A stretch of DNA of 64,000 bases from Miscanthus floridulus (GCF_019320115.1 NC_089598.1:24767585-24831584); one strand, 5' to 3'. Counted from the stretch's first letter, positions 10,788 through 21,906 are shown. The notes: generated by a model not told the origin, from the sequence alone. Made by a program: numbers and translations.

Positions 10788-10860
10788 GTGGATGTGGATC
10801 ACCCCCTCTCTCTCTCTGTCGTCCTGTGCTGCCGTGACTCTGTGAGCAGTGTGGAGTGAA

Positions 10861-10867
10861 TTTTATA
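10861..10867 (-). promoter_or_regulatory. TATA box of the 10-kb membrane-protein gene
   Basis: TATAAAA on the minus strand lies 74-80 bases upstream of the ATG at 10787. The related loci at 16.8, 40.5 and 55 kb have a TATA box at a similar distance. Confidence 0.6.
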
Positions 10868-11428
10868 GGGAATGTCGCAAGGACTGACGAGTTCAGTGCT
10901 CCGGATGGTCATTGGAGTTGCCAGGCACAAGCACAAAGGCTACAAACTACATATGAGAGTGGTGAGCACGTTGGCACTACGTGTCACGTGCTGAATCACG
11001 CACGCGATCAAGTCAAAGAATTTGTGCAAGGATTCAAGCTTTCGCTCTAGAAGGCCTTTGACGGTCACCAAAACGTTGGACTCGTCCACGTGCGTGATCC
11101 ACTGGCCACTGCTCTTTTTCGCAAGGCTGTAATAACCGATAAGGGAGACGCCAGGAAGCATGCCAATGCCGTGAATGACTCGGCTCATTATTGTATTTGT
11201 TACTCCTGCGTGCTACCTCTCACCCCATTGGTGATCAGCTCCTCTCCGGCACGCAAATCTGCAATAAGATCCGGCGGCGAAAGGTTGCACCGCATCTGGT
11301 CTGAAACCTACCCCTTCGTTCGATCGGAACGATTGCTTCGTGCGCACAGGTGAAGCAGACATGGTTCCAGCTTCGTCAACGGGGTGGGGCTACCTTTGCC
11401 GGGTGGATCAAGCCGTAAGGGACACATA
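10868..11428. other. Intergenic, nothing recognised
   Basis: This is the upstream flank of the 10-kb gene. I see no supported feature apart from the promoter already listed. Confidence 0.35.
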
Positions 11429-11547
11429 GGCCCTGTTCGCTTGGCTTATAAGCCGTACTTTTTCAGTCAACGAACATTATTTTTCTCTCACAACAAATCA
11501 GTCAATAGTATTTTCAGTTATGGCTTATCAGCCAATCGAACAGGGCA
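11429..11547. mobile_element. GGCCCTGTTCG-family MITE with a 10-base target duplication
   Basis: GGCCCTGTTCGCTTGGCTTA at the left and TATCAGCCAATCGAACAGGG at the right form imperfect terminal inverted repeats round a core with the family motif CTCTCACAACAAATCAGTCA. GGGACACATA occurs immediately before (11419-11428) and just after (11550-11559), a long direct repeat more in keeping with a Mutator- or hAT-type mechanism than with Tourist or Stowaway. Confidence 0.7.
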
Positions 11548-12979
11548 AAGGGACACATAATCTACGTGCGATCTGAGCAGGACCGGGGACTGGGGGAGAT
11601 GAGCCTGAGCCCTGAGATGAGAGGAACTGCAGCTCTTATGCTGTTTGAGGAAGTGGAATAAACCGAAATCCTTATGGAGATCGATTTGGTAGACTGATCA
11701 TCATAGACAATAATAGACATTGGATGTTATAGGAGTTTTTTTTTTTTTTGAAACAAAGGTAAATCCATATGTAACATTTTGAGCAATAGCATGAAGTAAC
11801 CCACTGGATATGCGTCTGAATTTACTCATTTCAGCCACTATAACGGCTAACTAAAGTAACCTTCTAGATTTGCACCTAAATTATCCAACCTTTTGCCATC
11901 ATGGACGATAATATAAAGTAACCTTCTAAATTACCCACATCCATCATTATGATAAAGCCATATTTCTTTATGATATTAAGCATGCAACATGCTATAAATT
12001 TCGTTGCGACGCACGAACGCATTTGCTAGTTATGATAAAACCATGTTGACATCCATTTTTTCAAGGAATATTTCTTACGGCATTTGTATTTCGTCGAATA
12101 CAAATACAGAGAGTATACGATGGATTTTTTTTGATCGGTATACGATGGATACTTGCTAGCAAGCGTTTGGGCGAAAAGCTAGGGCTCTTGCGATCTGAGC
12201 CGCCCTCCCCTACACGAGCGTAAGAGAAAGCGTCACAGACTGACGGCTGCTGCATTTCGCGGGCTTCACGCATCACGCATCATCATCGGATAAGCCGGGA
12301 AGCAAAAGGCGCCTTCAAAAGATTACATGAGTCAATGATGTTACTGCCCCCCCGGAAAGTACCCATCACTTTGACAAATGGTGTGGATTAGGATTCAATA
12401 TATTCATGCCAATGTTCGGTACCATATTTTCCCTTTTGCTTATTTTTTTTGTGTGTGTGTGGTTCTTTTGATATAAACGAACGGTGATCGAAGGAGCTGA
12501 AAAATTCTCGAGGTTGTGGTTGTGGATCAGATCAGACGACGGTTGAACTAATAAGTTAGGACAGGAAGACTAGGAGAAGCAAAGGCTAGCATGTGGTCAG
12601 GATGCCACAGCCGCTGCATGAAGGCATCATGGTACGAACAGTGATATTTGTTCCTTTTTCCTTGTGCTACCTCTTTTCATTTCCATTGGCCTGGGCGCCT
12701 AGCCCCGCCTCTTCTTGGGATCGTGCCGCGGCTCGCAATATTTTGCCCGTCACGCGTATCCACAAACAGAATCGACGGACGATCGGGTGCTGCACGTCCG
12801 GTTGCGGTTGGATTAGGCCTTGCGTGCTGTCCTGTCCAACACCTTCCATACAGTTGTACTTGTAGTCCTAGGTCCTCACTCCTCAGAATCCACCGCGAGA
12901 TCTGAAAAAGGATGAGAGCTCAGAGAGGAGAGCCTGAATGAGATCTGAAAAGGATCTACTCCGTACGTTTTGCGTGTTT
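11548..12979. other. Intergenic with a possible LINE tail
   Basis: A T13 run followed by GAAACAAAGGTAAATCC (11739-11765) looks like the reverse of a grass LINE 3' end with poly(A), but no coding part is attached. A GTGTGTGTG run lies near 12451. No gene is supported. Confidence 0.35.
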
Positions 12980-13224
12980 GAGCGTGTTTAGTTCCCTGAA
13001 TTTAGGAATTTGGGGTTACTGTAGCATTTTCGTTTTTTGTTTGGCGAATAGTGTTTAATCATGGACTAATTAGGTTCAAAACGTTCGTCTCGCAATTTCC
13101 AACTAAACTGTGTAATTAATTTTTTTTTTGTCTACATTTAATGCTCCATGCATGTATCGCAAGATTCGATGTGACGACTACTGTAGCACTTTTTGAGAAT
13201 TTGGGATAGGAACTAAACACGCGC
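12980..13224. mobile_element. Tourist-like MITE, GCGTGTTTAGTTCC...GGAACTAAACACGC
   Basis: The 14-base inverted repeats are perfect. The core carries the family motifs GACTAATTAGGTTCAAAACG and CTCCATGCATGTATCGC. TTT flanks both sides. It is non-coding. Confidence 0.75.
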
Positions 13225-13385
13225 TTTGTTTAAGGATCGGAGGTGGGGTAGTACACCGCATTTTGAACTGTTCTTTTAAGGATAAATCACATCGTCCATT
13301 CTTGGGGAAGTGATGACCGATGATTCCACGAAAGTCGAAAGCTGCAGATGTCTTTGCTTATTTCCCCTTTTACTAAAACGTACTA

Positions 13386-13592
13386 CTCCCTCTGTCGCTT
13401 TTGATTTCCATTGATTTGTAAAAAATATATGCAACATTTGTATTTTCAAATAAATTTATTTAAAAACTAGATTCAAAGATCTTTTCCATGATATCAATTA
13501 TGCACCATAAATATTAATATTTTTTAATATATATTTTTATTAAAGTTGTTTCTCGGAAAACGAAAACGATAGATATTCTGAGTGGGAAGGAA
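13386..13592. mobile_element. Stowaway-like MITE, degraded
   Basis: The left end CTCCCTCTGTCGC after TA is the usual Stowaway terminus. The core has ATCAATTATGCACCATAAAT. The right end (GGGAAGGAATAATA) is only a rough match, so the boundary is approximate. Confidence 0.5.
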
Positions 13593-13773
13593 TAATACCG
13601 TAGAAGGCTAGGAGCTTTATGGTAGGTCGAGTAGTGGTAATTGCCATGCGTATAGGTATAGCATCACATGGAAGTGCTAGCAGAAGGCACAGGGAATTGA
13701 GAGCCGCCAACGTACCGCCCGAGGCCCATCCATTCAGGACCAACCATCAACGCTAAAATCACCATTACAGTAA

Positions 13774-14016
13774 GAGCAAGTATAATAGCAGGCTGTAAGC
13801 CGACTAAATGCTGAGGTGGAGGAGAGAGGGGAGGAGAGAGAGGAGAAGCGGGCTGTAAGCTTACAGCCGGCTTGGGCATAAGAACCAAGAAAGTCTGTGA
13901 GAGAGACTAGTGGGCCATGTATTAACTGTAAAGAACTAACTACTATATGAGTGGACTGAGAGAAAGCTGCAAAGAACCTTACAGCCAGCAAGCCGGCTGT
14001 ATTATTAGCCTCGCTC
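13774..14016. mobile_element. GAGCAAG MITE with TAA target duplication
   Basis: GAGCAAGTATAATAG at the left and TATTATTAGCCTCGCTC at the right form the inverted repeats. TAA flanks both ends (13771-13773 and 14017-14019), as for PIF/Harbinger-derived elements. Internal blocks CTGTAAGC and CTTACAGCCGGCTT fold back on each other. A purine-rich GGAGGAGAGAGGGGAGGAG tract lies at 13815-13850. The left breakpoint of the 10.75-kb duplication (about 13905) falls inside this element, so only its right half recurs at 24655. Confidence 0.7.
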
Positions 14017-14110
14017 TAATACTATATTCAAGCAGATGATGCATTGATGCCATGCCTCACCGAAAACAGTAGTAGTAAACACAAATCTAGAGCTCCTACC
14101 TAGACACATA

Positions 14111-14229
14111 GGCTCTGTTTGCTTGTCTTATGAGCCATAATATTTCAGCGAACAAATAGTTTTTTTCTCTCACAACAAATCAGTGAACAATACGTTCAGT
14201 CATAGCTTTTCAGCAAAACGAACAGGGCC
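14111..14229. mobile_element. GGCCCTGTTCG-family MITE (copy A)
   Basis: GGCTCTGTTTGCTTGTCTTA and GCAAAACGAACAGGGCC are imperfect inverted ends round the family core (CTCTCACAACAAATCAGTGA). Confidence 0.6.
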
Positions 14230-14296
14230 ATAGCCATTCCAGTACGGGCTCCGCCCCAACTGTTTTCTCAAAAAAAAAAAAAGGAAGTGGCTAGGT

Positions 14297-15076
14297 AACA
14301 ACTGGTTGTTTTTAATTCTCCCAACAACCAGATTTTTCTCATCCACTTACACTGTCATATAGCTATATTTACACTATCATATTACTATATTTACAATGAT
14401 CTCATTAGTGTAATTTATTGGACAGAGTGATGTAATTTAGGAATAACATAAATATATGCCAAAATTTTCAAAAAAAATACAAATTATTTCAATGGATTCC
14501 AGTAATCAGAGAAATATACCTCAAATAGTTCACAAATATCATCAAATTGATACAAATTATGCACAAATTTCAGAAAAAAATACAAATTATCCCTTCCTTT
14601 CTCTTCCCTTCCATTCCATTCGGTCAGACGCACACCCGACGAAGCCCGGAGACGAATCAGCGGCGGCGGTGCGGCTTGGGGGCGGGCAGCCTAGGGGCCG
14701 CGTCCTTCACGTACCTCATATCATGCTGTGTCCACTCCCGCGGCGGCATCGGCGGCTGCAGCCGTCGTGGCAATGGGGATTGGCACCTCGGGCCAGCGTC
14801 TGGGATTACCAGGGCGGCGGACTCCTCGGGCGGGGCCTGCTGCTGCGGCTTTGGAGCGTAGGAGACGGGCTTCATGGGCAGCGGCGGCGGATGCGGGGCA
14901 GAGCTGTTGTTGGCATCGAAGAAGTGGAAGAGAGAGAGAGAGAGCAGACGGTGGTGCTGCGGCTTCGGAGCGTAGGTGACCTGGGGCGGCTAGCCAAACA
15001 AAGCGAGATCACGACACGTGCCCAATCCGACGGCCACAAATTTGGTTGCTAGATTGAGTCAAAACAACCGGTTGTT
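14297..15076. mobile_element. Candidate transduplicating (Pack-type) element, copy A
   Basis: AACAACTGGTTGTTTT (14297) and AAAACAACCGGTTGTT (ending 15076) are inverted ends. No clear target duplication is seen, and the motif is itself nearly palindromic, which weakens the case. The interior has an AT-rich left part and a GC-rich right part. On the minus strand 14875-14657 reads MKPVSYAPKPQQQAPPEE and later PPREWTQHDMRYVKDAAP, which looks like a captured exon of a cellular gene that I cannot name. The long plus-strand ORF here is probably a shadow. Confidence 0.35.
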
Positions 15077-15834
15077 CCTGGCATTTCTGAACAAGAAACA
15101 TAAATAAACCCATAGAAGGGTATGCGCATGCATGTGCCACTCCATTTGATTGAGTGGGACAACATCTCACCATTGAATCCCTGGTGATGGTGGTCATTGC
15201 TGATATGACCAACGGTGTGCAGCAGGTACACACAACTTCCTCAGCGTACGGCAAACACAAGTTTTTGTCCTTGCCGCCTACTCGAACGTACAGTACTGGT
15301 TAGCAAACCAACCCCACAGAAAAAGGTATAGGTGCCTCTTCTTGATATGCACTAGTAGTACGAAGCAGCGCTTACTAGTGATTTGCAGTTTCGTTTGGAG
15401 CGTGAAATCCGCTGTGCGTGATACGCTTTTTTTTTAAAAAAAAAAAATCCTTTCCCAACAATCATTCTTATCTATATTTGACCATGGAGAAAATGGAGCC
15501 ATCAACTGCTGCTTTTGATTGCGTTCGTTTCTGTTCTGAATCACTATGCAGTTCGTAGTTAGTCTCGGTCGGATGAAATTTCATCCACGAAAGACATTAG
15601 CAAATTCACCGTCCATAAACTGTACAATCTCACACCCATCTATACATACATTCAAACACCTCCTGAATTTACACTACTCACGATGCTGACTTGCTGAGAA
15701 TACATGCCCTGAATTCCCAGTTCTACCGTTCCGACATGCCTCGAATACCGTTACTACAAACCTGTTGATGCACTGCACACTGCACTGCCGCCTGCCCGCC
15801 TGCGACTGCGACACGGGCATCATTGTTTCAACCT
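15077..15834. other. Intergenic, 3' flank of the 16-kb gene
   Basis: A T9/A12 run near 15427-15448 is one of the few places where copies A and B differ in length. I see no supported gene. Confidence 0.35.
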
Positions 15835-16779
15835 TCAAGCTGAGTTTGCGTGGTCCCCGCCGTCGGACTCGCTCCCGGACTGGGAGTGCGCATACACCAT
15901 AGCGAGGACGCCGGCCACGGCGGCCGGAGACGTCAGCTTGCCGAAGCGCCGCCGCCACGTGCTCGTTGCCCTGGCGGGCGTAGTGGCAGCGGCGCCGGCG
16001 GCACTACGCACCAAGCGGGAGAAGCGGACGACAAGCGTCGTTCCAGCGACCGTGGCGATTGCGACGCCGACGCCGATGGGCACGTCGGTGATCGCGCTCC
16101 GGTAGGGGAAGCCGGGAAAGAGGCGCTGTGCGTCGAGGTCGAGGCCACCGGACGCGGCGGAAGAGACGGCGGCGAGGAGCACAACGATGAAGATGAAGCA
16201 CACCGTCTGGCTCGTCCTGGAGAAGCGCTCCGAAGCGCGTGCGGCAGGGGCGGCGTCGCCTGCATTACCCGCCCCGCGGACGAAGCGCAGCACAGGCCTG
16301 GTTCAGCGGACCGCGGTGGCTGCGGCAGCGGCGATGATGGCCACGGTGACAGCGACGGCGACGAAGGAGTTCTTGCCGTCGAAGTACGTTAAGAAGCCGA
16401 GTGTACCAAGGCCGCCGGACGGGACGGACGGCAGGGCAATTAGGCACGCGGCGACGAGGAACCCGACGCACACCGACACCAGCAGGCTCACCTGCGCGAG
16501 GCAGTCCGTGGCCGTGGCCGCCGCCCCGTGTCCCAGAGCTCCAACTCCACCGCCCGCGCCGGCGGCGTCTCCGGACCGGGCGTCCCGGACGAAGCGCACA
16601 AGGAGCACGGTGCCGAGAAGGTACGCGGTGACCATGAACAAGACGGATATGCAGATGGCGATGTCGAGGCAGGGGCTCTGCCCCGTGAACTCGAGAAGGA
16701 CGCGGAGCGCGTCGGGGCCGCCCAGAGCGGCCGCACCAAGGGCTAGGATAATGATCGTTGGAAGAGAAGCTGCTGCCAT
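15835..16779 (-). pseudogene. Multi-pass membrane protein with repeated modules, one in-frame TGA (copy A)
   Basis: One frame runs 315 codons from the ATG at 16779 to a stop at 15835, broken only by TGA at 16303-16305. Module 1 (residues 1-70): a hydrophobic pair closed by LLGTVLLVRFVRDAR. Module 2 (about 90-170): LAQVSLLVSVCVGFLVAACL, a second segment FVAVAVTVAIIAAAAAT, then the TGA where a glycine is expected before a TRPVLRFVRGA closing motif. Module 3 (180-275): TVCFIFIVVLLAAVSSA, then GVGVAIATVAGTTLVVRFSR. A polar tail (SQSGSESDGG) ends it. Five or six membrane segments are likely. Relatives lie at 10.8 and 40.5 kb, so this is a tandem family of unknown function. A shorter 158-residue protein could still be made. 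GC3 is very high, as in many grass genes. Confidence 0.65.
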
Positions 16780-16905
16780 GGCTGGTGAGGCTGCCGTGGT
16801 TCAGCACTTTGTGTCGTACGAAATCTCCACTGCTTGATCTCCGACGAGTGTTCCTGTGTAGGCTGCGACTGTCGGGACAGTGAAGAGTTTACAAGCCGTG
16901 AGTGG

Positions 16906-16912
16906 ACTATAT
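16906..16912 (-). promoter_or_regulatory. TATA box of the 16-kb membrane-protein gene (copy A)
   Basis: CTATATAG on the minus strand lies about 130 bases upstream of the ATG at 16779. The 3' end of a LINE in the same orientation stops only about 33 bases further upstream (16945). Confidence 0.6.
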
Positions 16913-16944
16913 AGGCACAAACTGTCACCGGTGTGTGAATCATG

Positions 16945-18983
16945 TTTTTTTTGAAGGACCGCAAAAGCTTTGCCGTGGATTTTATTAGACCATAAAAAAA
17001 AAACTTTACAAAACTTTTTTTACAAGATGCAGCCCAAGCTGGGCCACAACTCCAACTCTTCCTCCCAACTCTGAAAACAGAAAACCACCGGAACGAAAGC
17101 CGCTGAAGCAAAACAACCATCCGAACAACTAAGAAAACTAAGAACAAATAACACCAACGACCGGGAAGGATCTGAGATGAAAACACTAAAACTAGTAAAA
17201 CTGAACCCGCTCTTCTACTACTGCGATTGCGTTTCGTCATCCCTGGGAGCCGTAGCTAACCGGTATTGCATGATCTCATCCTTGCAACGTCCAGCGACCT
17301 GCAGCGGGCTAAGGGAGGTATGTTGAAAGATTCTTCGATTTCTCTCCTTCCAAATACTCCACCAGAAATAGATGAAGATCCCATCAACTTGCCTTCTCTG
17401 GTTTTTATCGATTTCCACCGGCATCTCCACCAATACGTGTGCAGAGATCCTGCAATATTAACTGAATCCAAAGCTGAGAGATTGAACCATTGTTTTATAA
17501 TGCCCCAAACCTCCTTTGTGAAAGGGCAGTCTTTGCACAGGTGCACTGGAGTTTCTTGATCACCTAAACATAGCTTGCACTCCATGTTATCAGTCCAACC
17601 TCTTTTAAAGAGATTATTTGCTGTACTTATGCAACAAGGTCCACGCAAAAAACCGGCATTTCTGTTCCGCTTTAGCCTTCCATATCGGTGTCAATTTCAG
17701 CTTACTTAAGACTAAGCACTCTTTGTAGTGTATTCTCCATCCATCGTCCATTTCCAGGTTATAGTGTCTTCGACTGTTTCATTCCGAGCAACTTCCCTTA
17801 TTGCCTCCCAAAGCCTGACAAATTGTGTTACTTCCTCACTCGTTGCGGGCGGATAAATATGATCGATCCATTTTTCATTCTTCAGTGCTTGGTGGACGGT
17901 TATCTTCTTTCTTCTTGACTTTGCATACAGCAACGGCGCTATTGATTTTGCCATGTTCCCATTTATCCAACAAGACGTCCAGAAAGGGGCCATCTTGCCA
18001 TCGCCAACGGTAACAATGGTAGAAGCATAGAACAGTTCTCGATCCACTCTATCACAAGGAACTTCCAAATTAGTGCACGCTCTATTTTTCTGCTTCCATT
18101 GAAACAACATCCACTGGAGCCTAAGAGCTCTAGTAAACCTGTCCATGTCCAATATCCCCAATCCACCCTTGTTCTTGGGCAAGCATGTTGTGGGCCAATT
18201 TATTAGTGAGTGTCCTCCGCTGGTCCTGTCCGGAGTTTCCCCTCTCCATAGGAAACTTCTTCCAATGCGATCTATTTTCTTAATCAACCATTTTTGCGCT
18301 TAGAATACAGTTAAATGATATATTGGCAAACTTGACAGGACGGTTTTCACCAAGGTTTCTCTTCCAGCTGATGAGAGAAATTTCCCTTTCCAACCGGGTA
18401 GCCTTGCACCAATTTTATCCACCAACGGTTGAACCTCTATCTTTCTTAACTTTCTAGTGTGTAGTGGTAGCCCCAGGTATCTCCCAGGGAACGTACTTAT
18501 TTTTCCTGGGAAATTTCGCACGATATTGTTCACTATTTCAGGTTGCAGACGGATTGGGAAAATCTCTGTTTTGTTCATGTTCACTTTCAGCCCTGAGCAC
18601 TCCCCAAATAGCAACAATTTTTTTGCAGTCCTATCTATTTCTACCGGTGATGGATGTGCAAAAAGTGCAGCATTGTCTGCGTAGAGGGAGCATCGTAGAT
18701 TCGCCTTGGTTGGCAGCACCGGTTGCAATAGGCCCTGCGTAGCCGCTTGATCAATTATTCCTTGCAGCGGATCAATAGCAATGATGAAGAGCAACGGAGA
18801 CAGAGGATCACCCTGTCTCGATCCTTTTGCATGCTTGATGTTTTGAGTCGTTCTTCCATTGATAATGATTCTTGAAGATGATGTTCCAAGGATTGAGGAT
18901 ATCCAATTGCGCCACATGGTACTGAACAGATACTGCCATCCAACACAGTCAAAAGCCTTGGACATGTCTAATTTGATAAAAGG
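16945..18983 (-). mobile_element. 5'-truncated L1-type LINE (copy A)
   Basis: The minus strand carries reverse-transcriptase motifs in order: IKLDMSKAFDCVGWQYLF (domain 1-2), GSRQGDPLSPLLF, the catalytic motif as YADN instead of YADD (codons near 18683-18672), GLKVNMNKTEI and YLGLPL. The connecting region (SFLWRGE, NKGGLGILDM) and the zinc-binding C-terminus (CKLCLGDQETPVHLCKDCPF) follow. It ends in a poly(A) of 8 (T-run at 16945-16952). An in-frame TAA stands before the thumb region (near 18300), and there are frame changes at about 17700 and 17415. It starts abruptly at 18983, with no endonuclease. It cannot encode an active polymerase. No target duplication was found. Confidence 0.85.
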
Positions 18984-19472
18984 TAAAGTATAATTTACAC
19001 CCTCCAACTATCGCCAAAGTATAGATTTCAACCTCGAACTTCAAAACCGGATAACTTTGGTCCTCCAACTCTTGAAAAAGTTCGACTTTCATCCTTCTGG
19101 GCGGTTTTGCGTATGAACAGTACTTTTGATATTTCCAGGAGGCGCCGAAATTTTATATTATTTTTTTAAGCATCTTAACGTCCTCAAATGAAAAAACTCA
19201 AAACTACAAAGTTGTAGATCTCATTGAGAGCTACAACTTTGGTATAAAAAGTATTTTCATTTAACTCCATATAAATAATATATTAGTGCTCTAATGTGGC
19301 AAGCGCTAGTTGGCGATTATTATGGTGCTGAAATTTTATATTATTTTTTCGAGCATCTTACTGTCCTCAAATGAAAAAACTCAAAACTAAAAAGTTGTAG
19401 ATCTCATCGAGGTCTATAATTTATATATAAAAATTATCTTCATCCGTCATCGTATTAAGGGGGACACAGAAA
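18984..19472. repeat. Grass repeat with an internal 115-base direct repeat (copy A)
   Basis: ACACCCTCCAACTATCGCC and GGTCCTCCAACTCTTG resemble one arm of the foldback family at 22431. Two 115-base blocks (19149-19262 and 19330-19442), each beginning GAAATTTTATATTATTTTTT and containing AAAGTTGTAGATCTCAT, lie in direct orientation. There is no coding sequence. This is probably part of a non-autonomous DNA transposon. Confidence 0.5.
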
Positions 19473-20405
19473 TCATGCCTGCTCACAGTTAATGTCAAGC
19501 TGCGGCAGGGGATCCTCACAGAAAGAGAACAGAGGGTCTGCAAAAGTAATTCGCTTTATGCTCTTACTATTTGGTAGAGGTGTTGGCGCCACTTTGACCT
19601 TGTAGACAAGCTTCATTGGTTCAGGCATCCAGGCCCTCGACCTATGAGATCCCCCAGCATGAAAGGAGCCCCAAGCTCCCCTGAAGTTCGAGCTGTAGCA
19701 CTCCGCAGGTCCAGTACGGCAGCGGGTGATCCTTCCCCAAGCTGAAGCACTCCTGTGACGACGGTGATGACCTATGCGGTCTTCATCATCATCATCCCTC
19801 CTGTGATGTCCATGGCCATCACGGCCACGGCCCTCATGCTGACGTCCACGTGCCTCTCCCAGGATGTCAGGGATGCCATAGCGCCAATCGAAGTTCCGAC
19901 GACGCTTGCGGTTAGGCGGTCCACCAGGGCCTCCATTGCCCCTGATGAAGGAGAGGTCCTCAACAGTCGCCACGTGCAGTAGGATGCGGTATGTCAGTCC
20001 ATGCTTGATGTCGGTGGGAGGGTCACGGTGGACTGGAGCCTGTGGGATGTCCACGGGCGGCTGTTCTGCATCAGGATCAGCAATGGTGAGCCAAACCTCA
20101 GTCGGGATCTTGCAGGGGTCCGAGCACGAAGTCTAGAGGTCGAACGTCCTGGTCCTCTCCTTGCGCCTGGTGTGCTCCTTCACGTGGTGGATGGCACATT
20201 CCTTGCCCAACACCTTCTCATCAACCTCCAGGCCCCATGCGTGTAGAGGGATCCCCTCGATGCGCACATAGGCCCGGAACTCCATGTGGGCGTCGACGGC
20301 TTCTCTGGTCTCGTCCCATGGCGCGAAGTTGGAGGTGCGTCCGCTTCTGACTATGTAGCGCTGCCTGACCGCTCTCTGCATGTTGCGAGGGACGCTGAAG
20401 ATCAC
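19473..20405 (-). pseudogene. DUF4283-like retroelement ORF, one in-frame TAG (copy A)
   Basis: One frame of about 310 codons runs from 20405 to 19473 with a single TAG at 20133-20135, where tryptophan is expected after the motif TRTFDL. YVRIEGIPLHAWGLEV, VLGKECAIHHVKEHTRR and IPTEVWLTIADPD match the DUF4283/zinc-knuckle type proteins often found as ORF1 of plant LINEs. An Arg/His/Asp-rich segment (GHHRRDDDDEDRIGHH) follows, then a conserved tail. The N-terminus continues upstream to about 20560 in poorer condition. It probably belongs to a retroelement separate from the LINE at 16945-18983, since the 489-base repeat lies between. Confidence 0.55.
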
Positions 20406-20559
20406 AAGATACTGCTCGGGTTAGTGCTTGAAGACCTGAAGATCCATGACGCCCAGGTGCATCTGGGTGCAGATGGCGTCGACGACGTGGTGGACCTCGG
20501 TGTCGTGGCTATTTTGTTATGTGTTGTGAACGGCGGCGTTCGTAGCGGCGGGCATGTGT

Positions 20560-21906
20560 AAGCAACCTCTCGCATAGGCACATTAAACTTTTATTATACA
20601 AAAGATTACTTGCCACCAGGTTTCGCAGAAAACTTTCGAGTCATGATAACGGCCAACAGGGATGGGGTGGCCATTCTTTTTCTGAACGATGAAATGGCCA
20701 TTCTTTCTTCACAGACCGAACTACCTTGGCCTTGCAACTCTGGTTGGAATCGGGGTGAAACTGTGACTTTTACATGGTTGCAAACTTTGGAAATTTTTAA
20801 AGGTCGATGTTAACAGTATTTGGGACTGATCTACCGTGCGGGCGGAAATGGGCTTTGCTATCAGGCCCGTCGATCAGCAAAGGCAACGTGGCCGATCGCA
20901 AGGGTGCCGTAAAAATTAGGACGCCCAAATTACATAGTTATTATTATCTTTTAAGTACATGATCAGGAATAAAAGGTAAAGATCCGAATGCCCCATATGT
21001 GATGCTTACTGATTAGATCCTTCATCCTTTGTACTCCGAAGCTTCAAAGGAGACGTTTTTTTCGAAAGGCATTTTTATTAGACGAGAGAAAAGAAAAATT
21101 AAAAGTGGGGTCACATAGTTACAACAACGAGCCTAGGCTCAGCACCACTACGGCACTGTGGTCGACCACTCTACTCTGAAGACTACCAAAGAGAAAAATT
21201 GAAAAAACACGCGCTAGTTCGCTTGTTTGTCTCCTTCTCCCTACCATAGGTCAGCGTATCCTGCACCGTGATTCTGTGAAGTGTATGGATGCATTCCTTG
21301 TCTTGCCGGCAGTGGAGACTTGAGAAAGTGAGTTTTGATCATACGAATTTCAAATTTTAGGACTCCATTTGTAATTCACACCAGGCCCTGAACTCCAAGA
21401 GACAACCTAACCTATCGACGAGGTATGCTGCTCCTCACTGTGATCCATGGTTGAGTGGTACTGCAGTTATCTTAGCTTAGGGTTGGTCATCGGACAAAAA
21501 TCGAAGAAAAGATTGAGTTGGCATCTGTAGAGAGAACCACCATCGTGTGAGTCATCGGTCATGACTCATGACGAACAAAGCACAAAGGTACCATCAAGCC
21601 AGACTAGCTGCCTCTCCTTGATATAAGCCAAAGTCAAACTGACAGCCACTCCTCTCGCTCTCGTGCTCGCTCATGTGTGGATTGACCATTTTGACCTCCA
21701 ATTGTGCTCACAAATACAACCTGAATGGCACTCTGGTCTCTGGACTGCTGAGTGATGTGATCCGAAGTCCAACTTCCGTCCGAACGTTTCTCAGGTTTTA
21801 GAGAAAATTCTGGTATGCCATCAAAAACTATATATATCACTTGCTCCTTCTGTCTCAATAAAACTGTGGTTCTAGATATGAATCAACGCATACACTTGTC
21901 TAAAAC
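20560..21906. other. Intergenic with a LINE 3' remnant (copy A)
   Basis: At 21055-21130 a T7 run followed by CGAAAGGCATTTTTATTAGA reads on the minus strand as TAATAAAAATGCC then poly(A), a typical plant LINE 3' end. No coding part is recognisable. The rest up to the CACTA terminus at 21907 shows nothing I can name. Confidence 0.4.

Noticed and set aside
14456..15052. 198-codon plus-strand ORF (duplicate at 25206)
   Set aside because: Its first half is AT-rich low-complexity and the second half is antisense to a better minus-strand reading; probably a shadow.
15349..15360. CACTAGTAGTACG as a CACTA terminus
   Set aside because: No subterminal repeats or partner end are nearby; a chance match.
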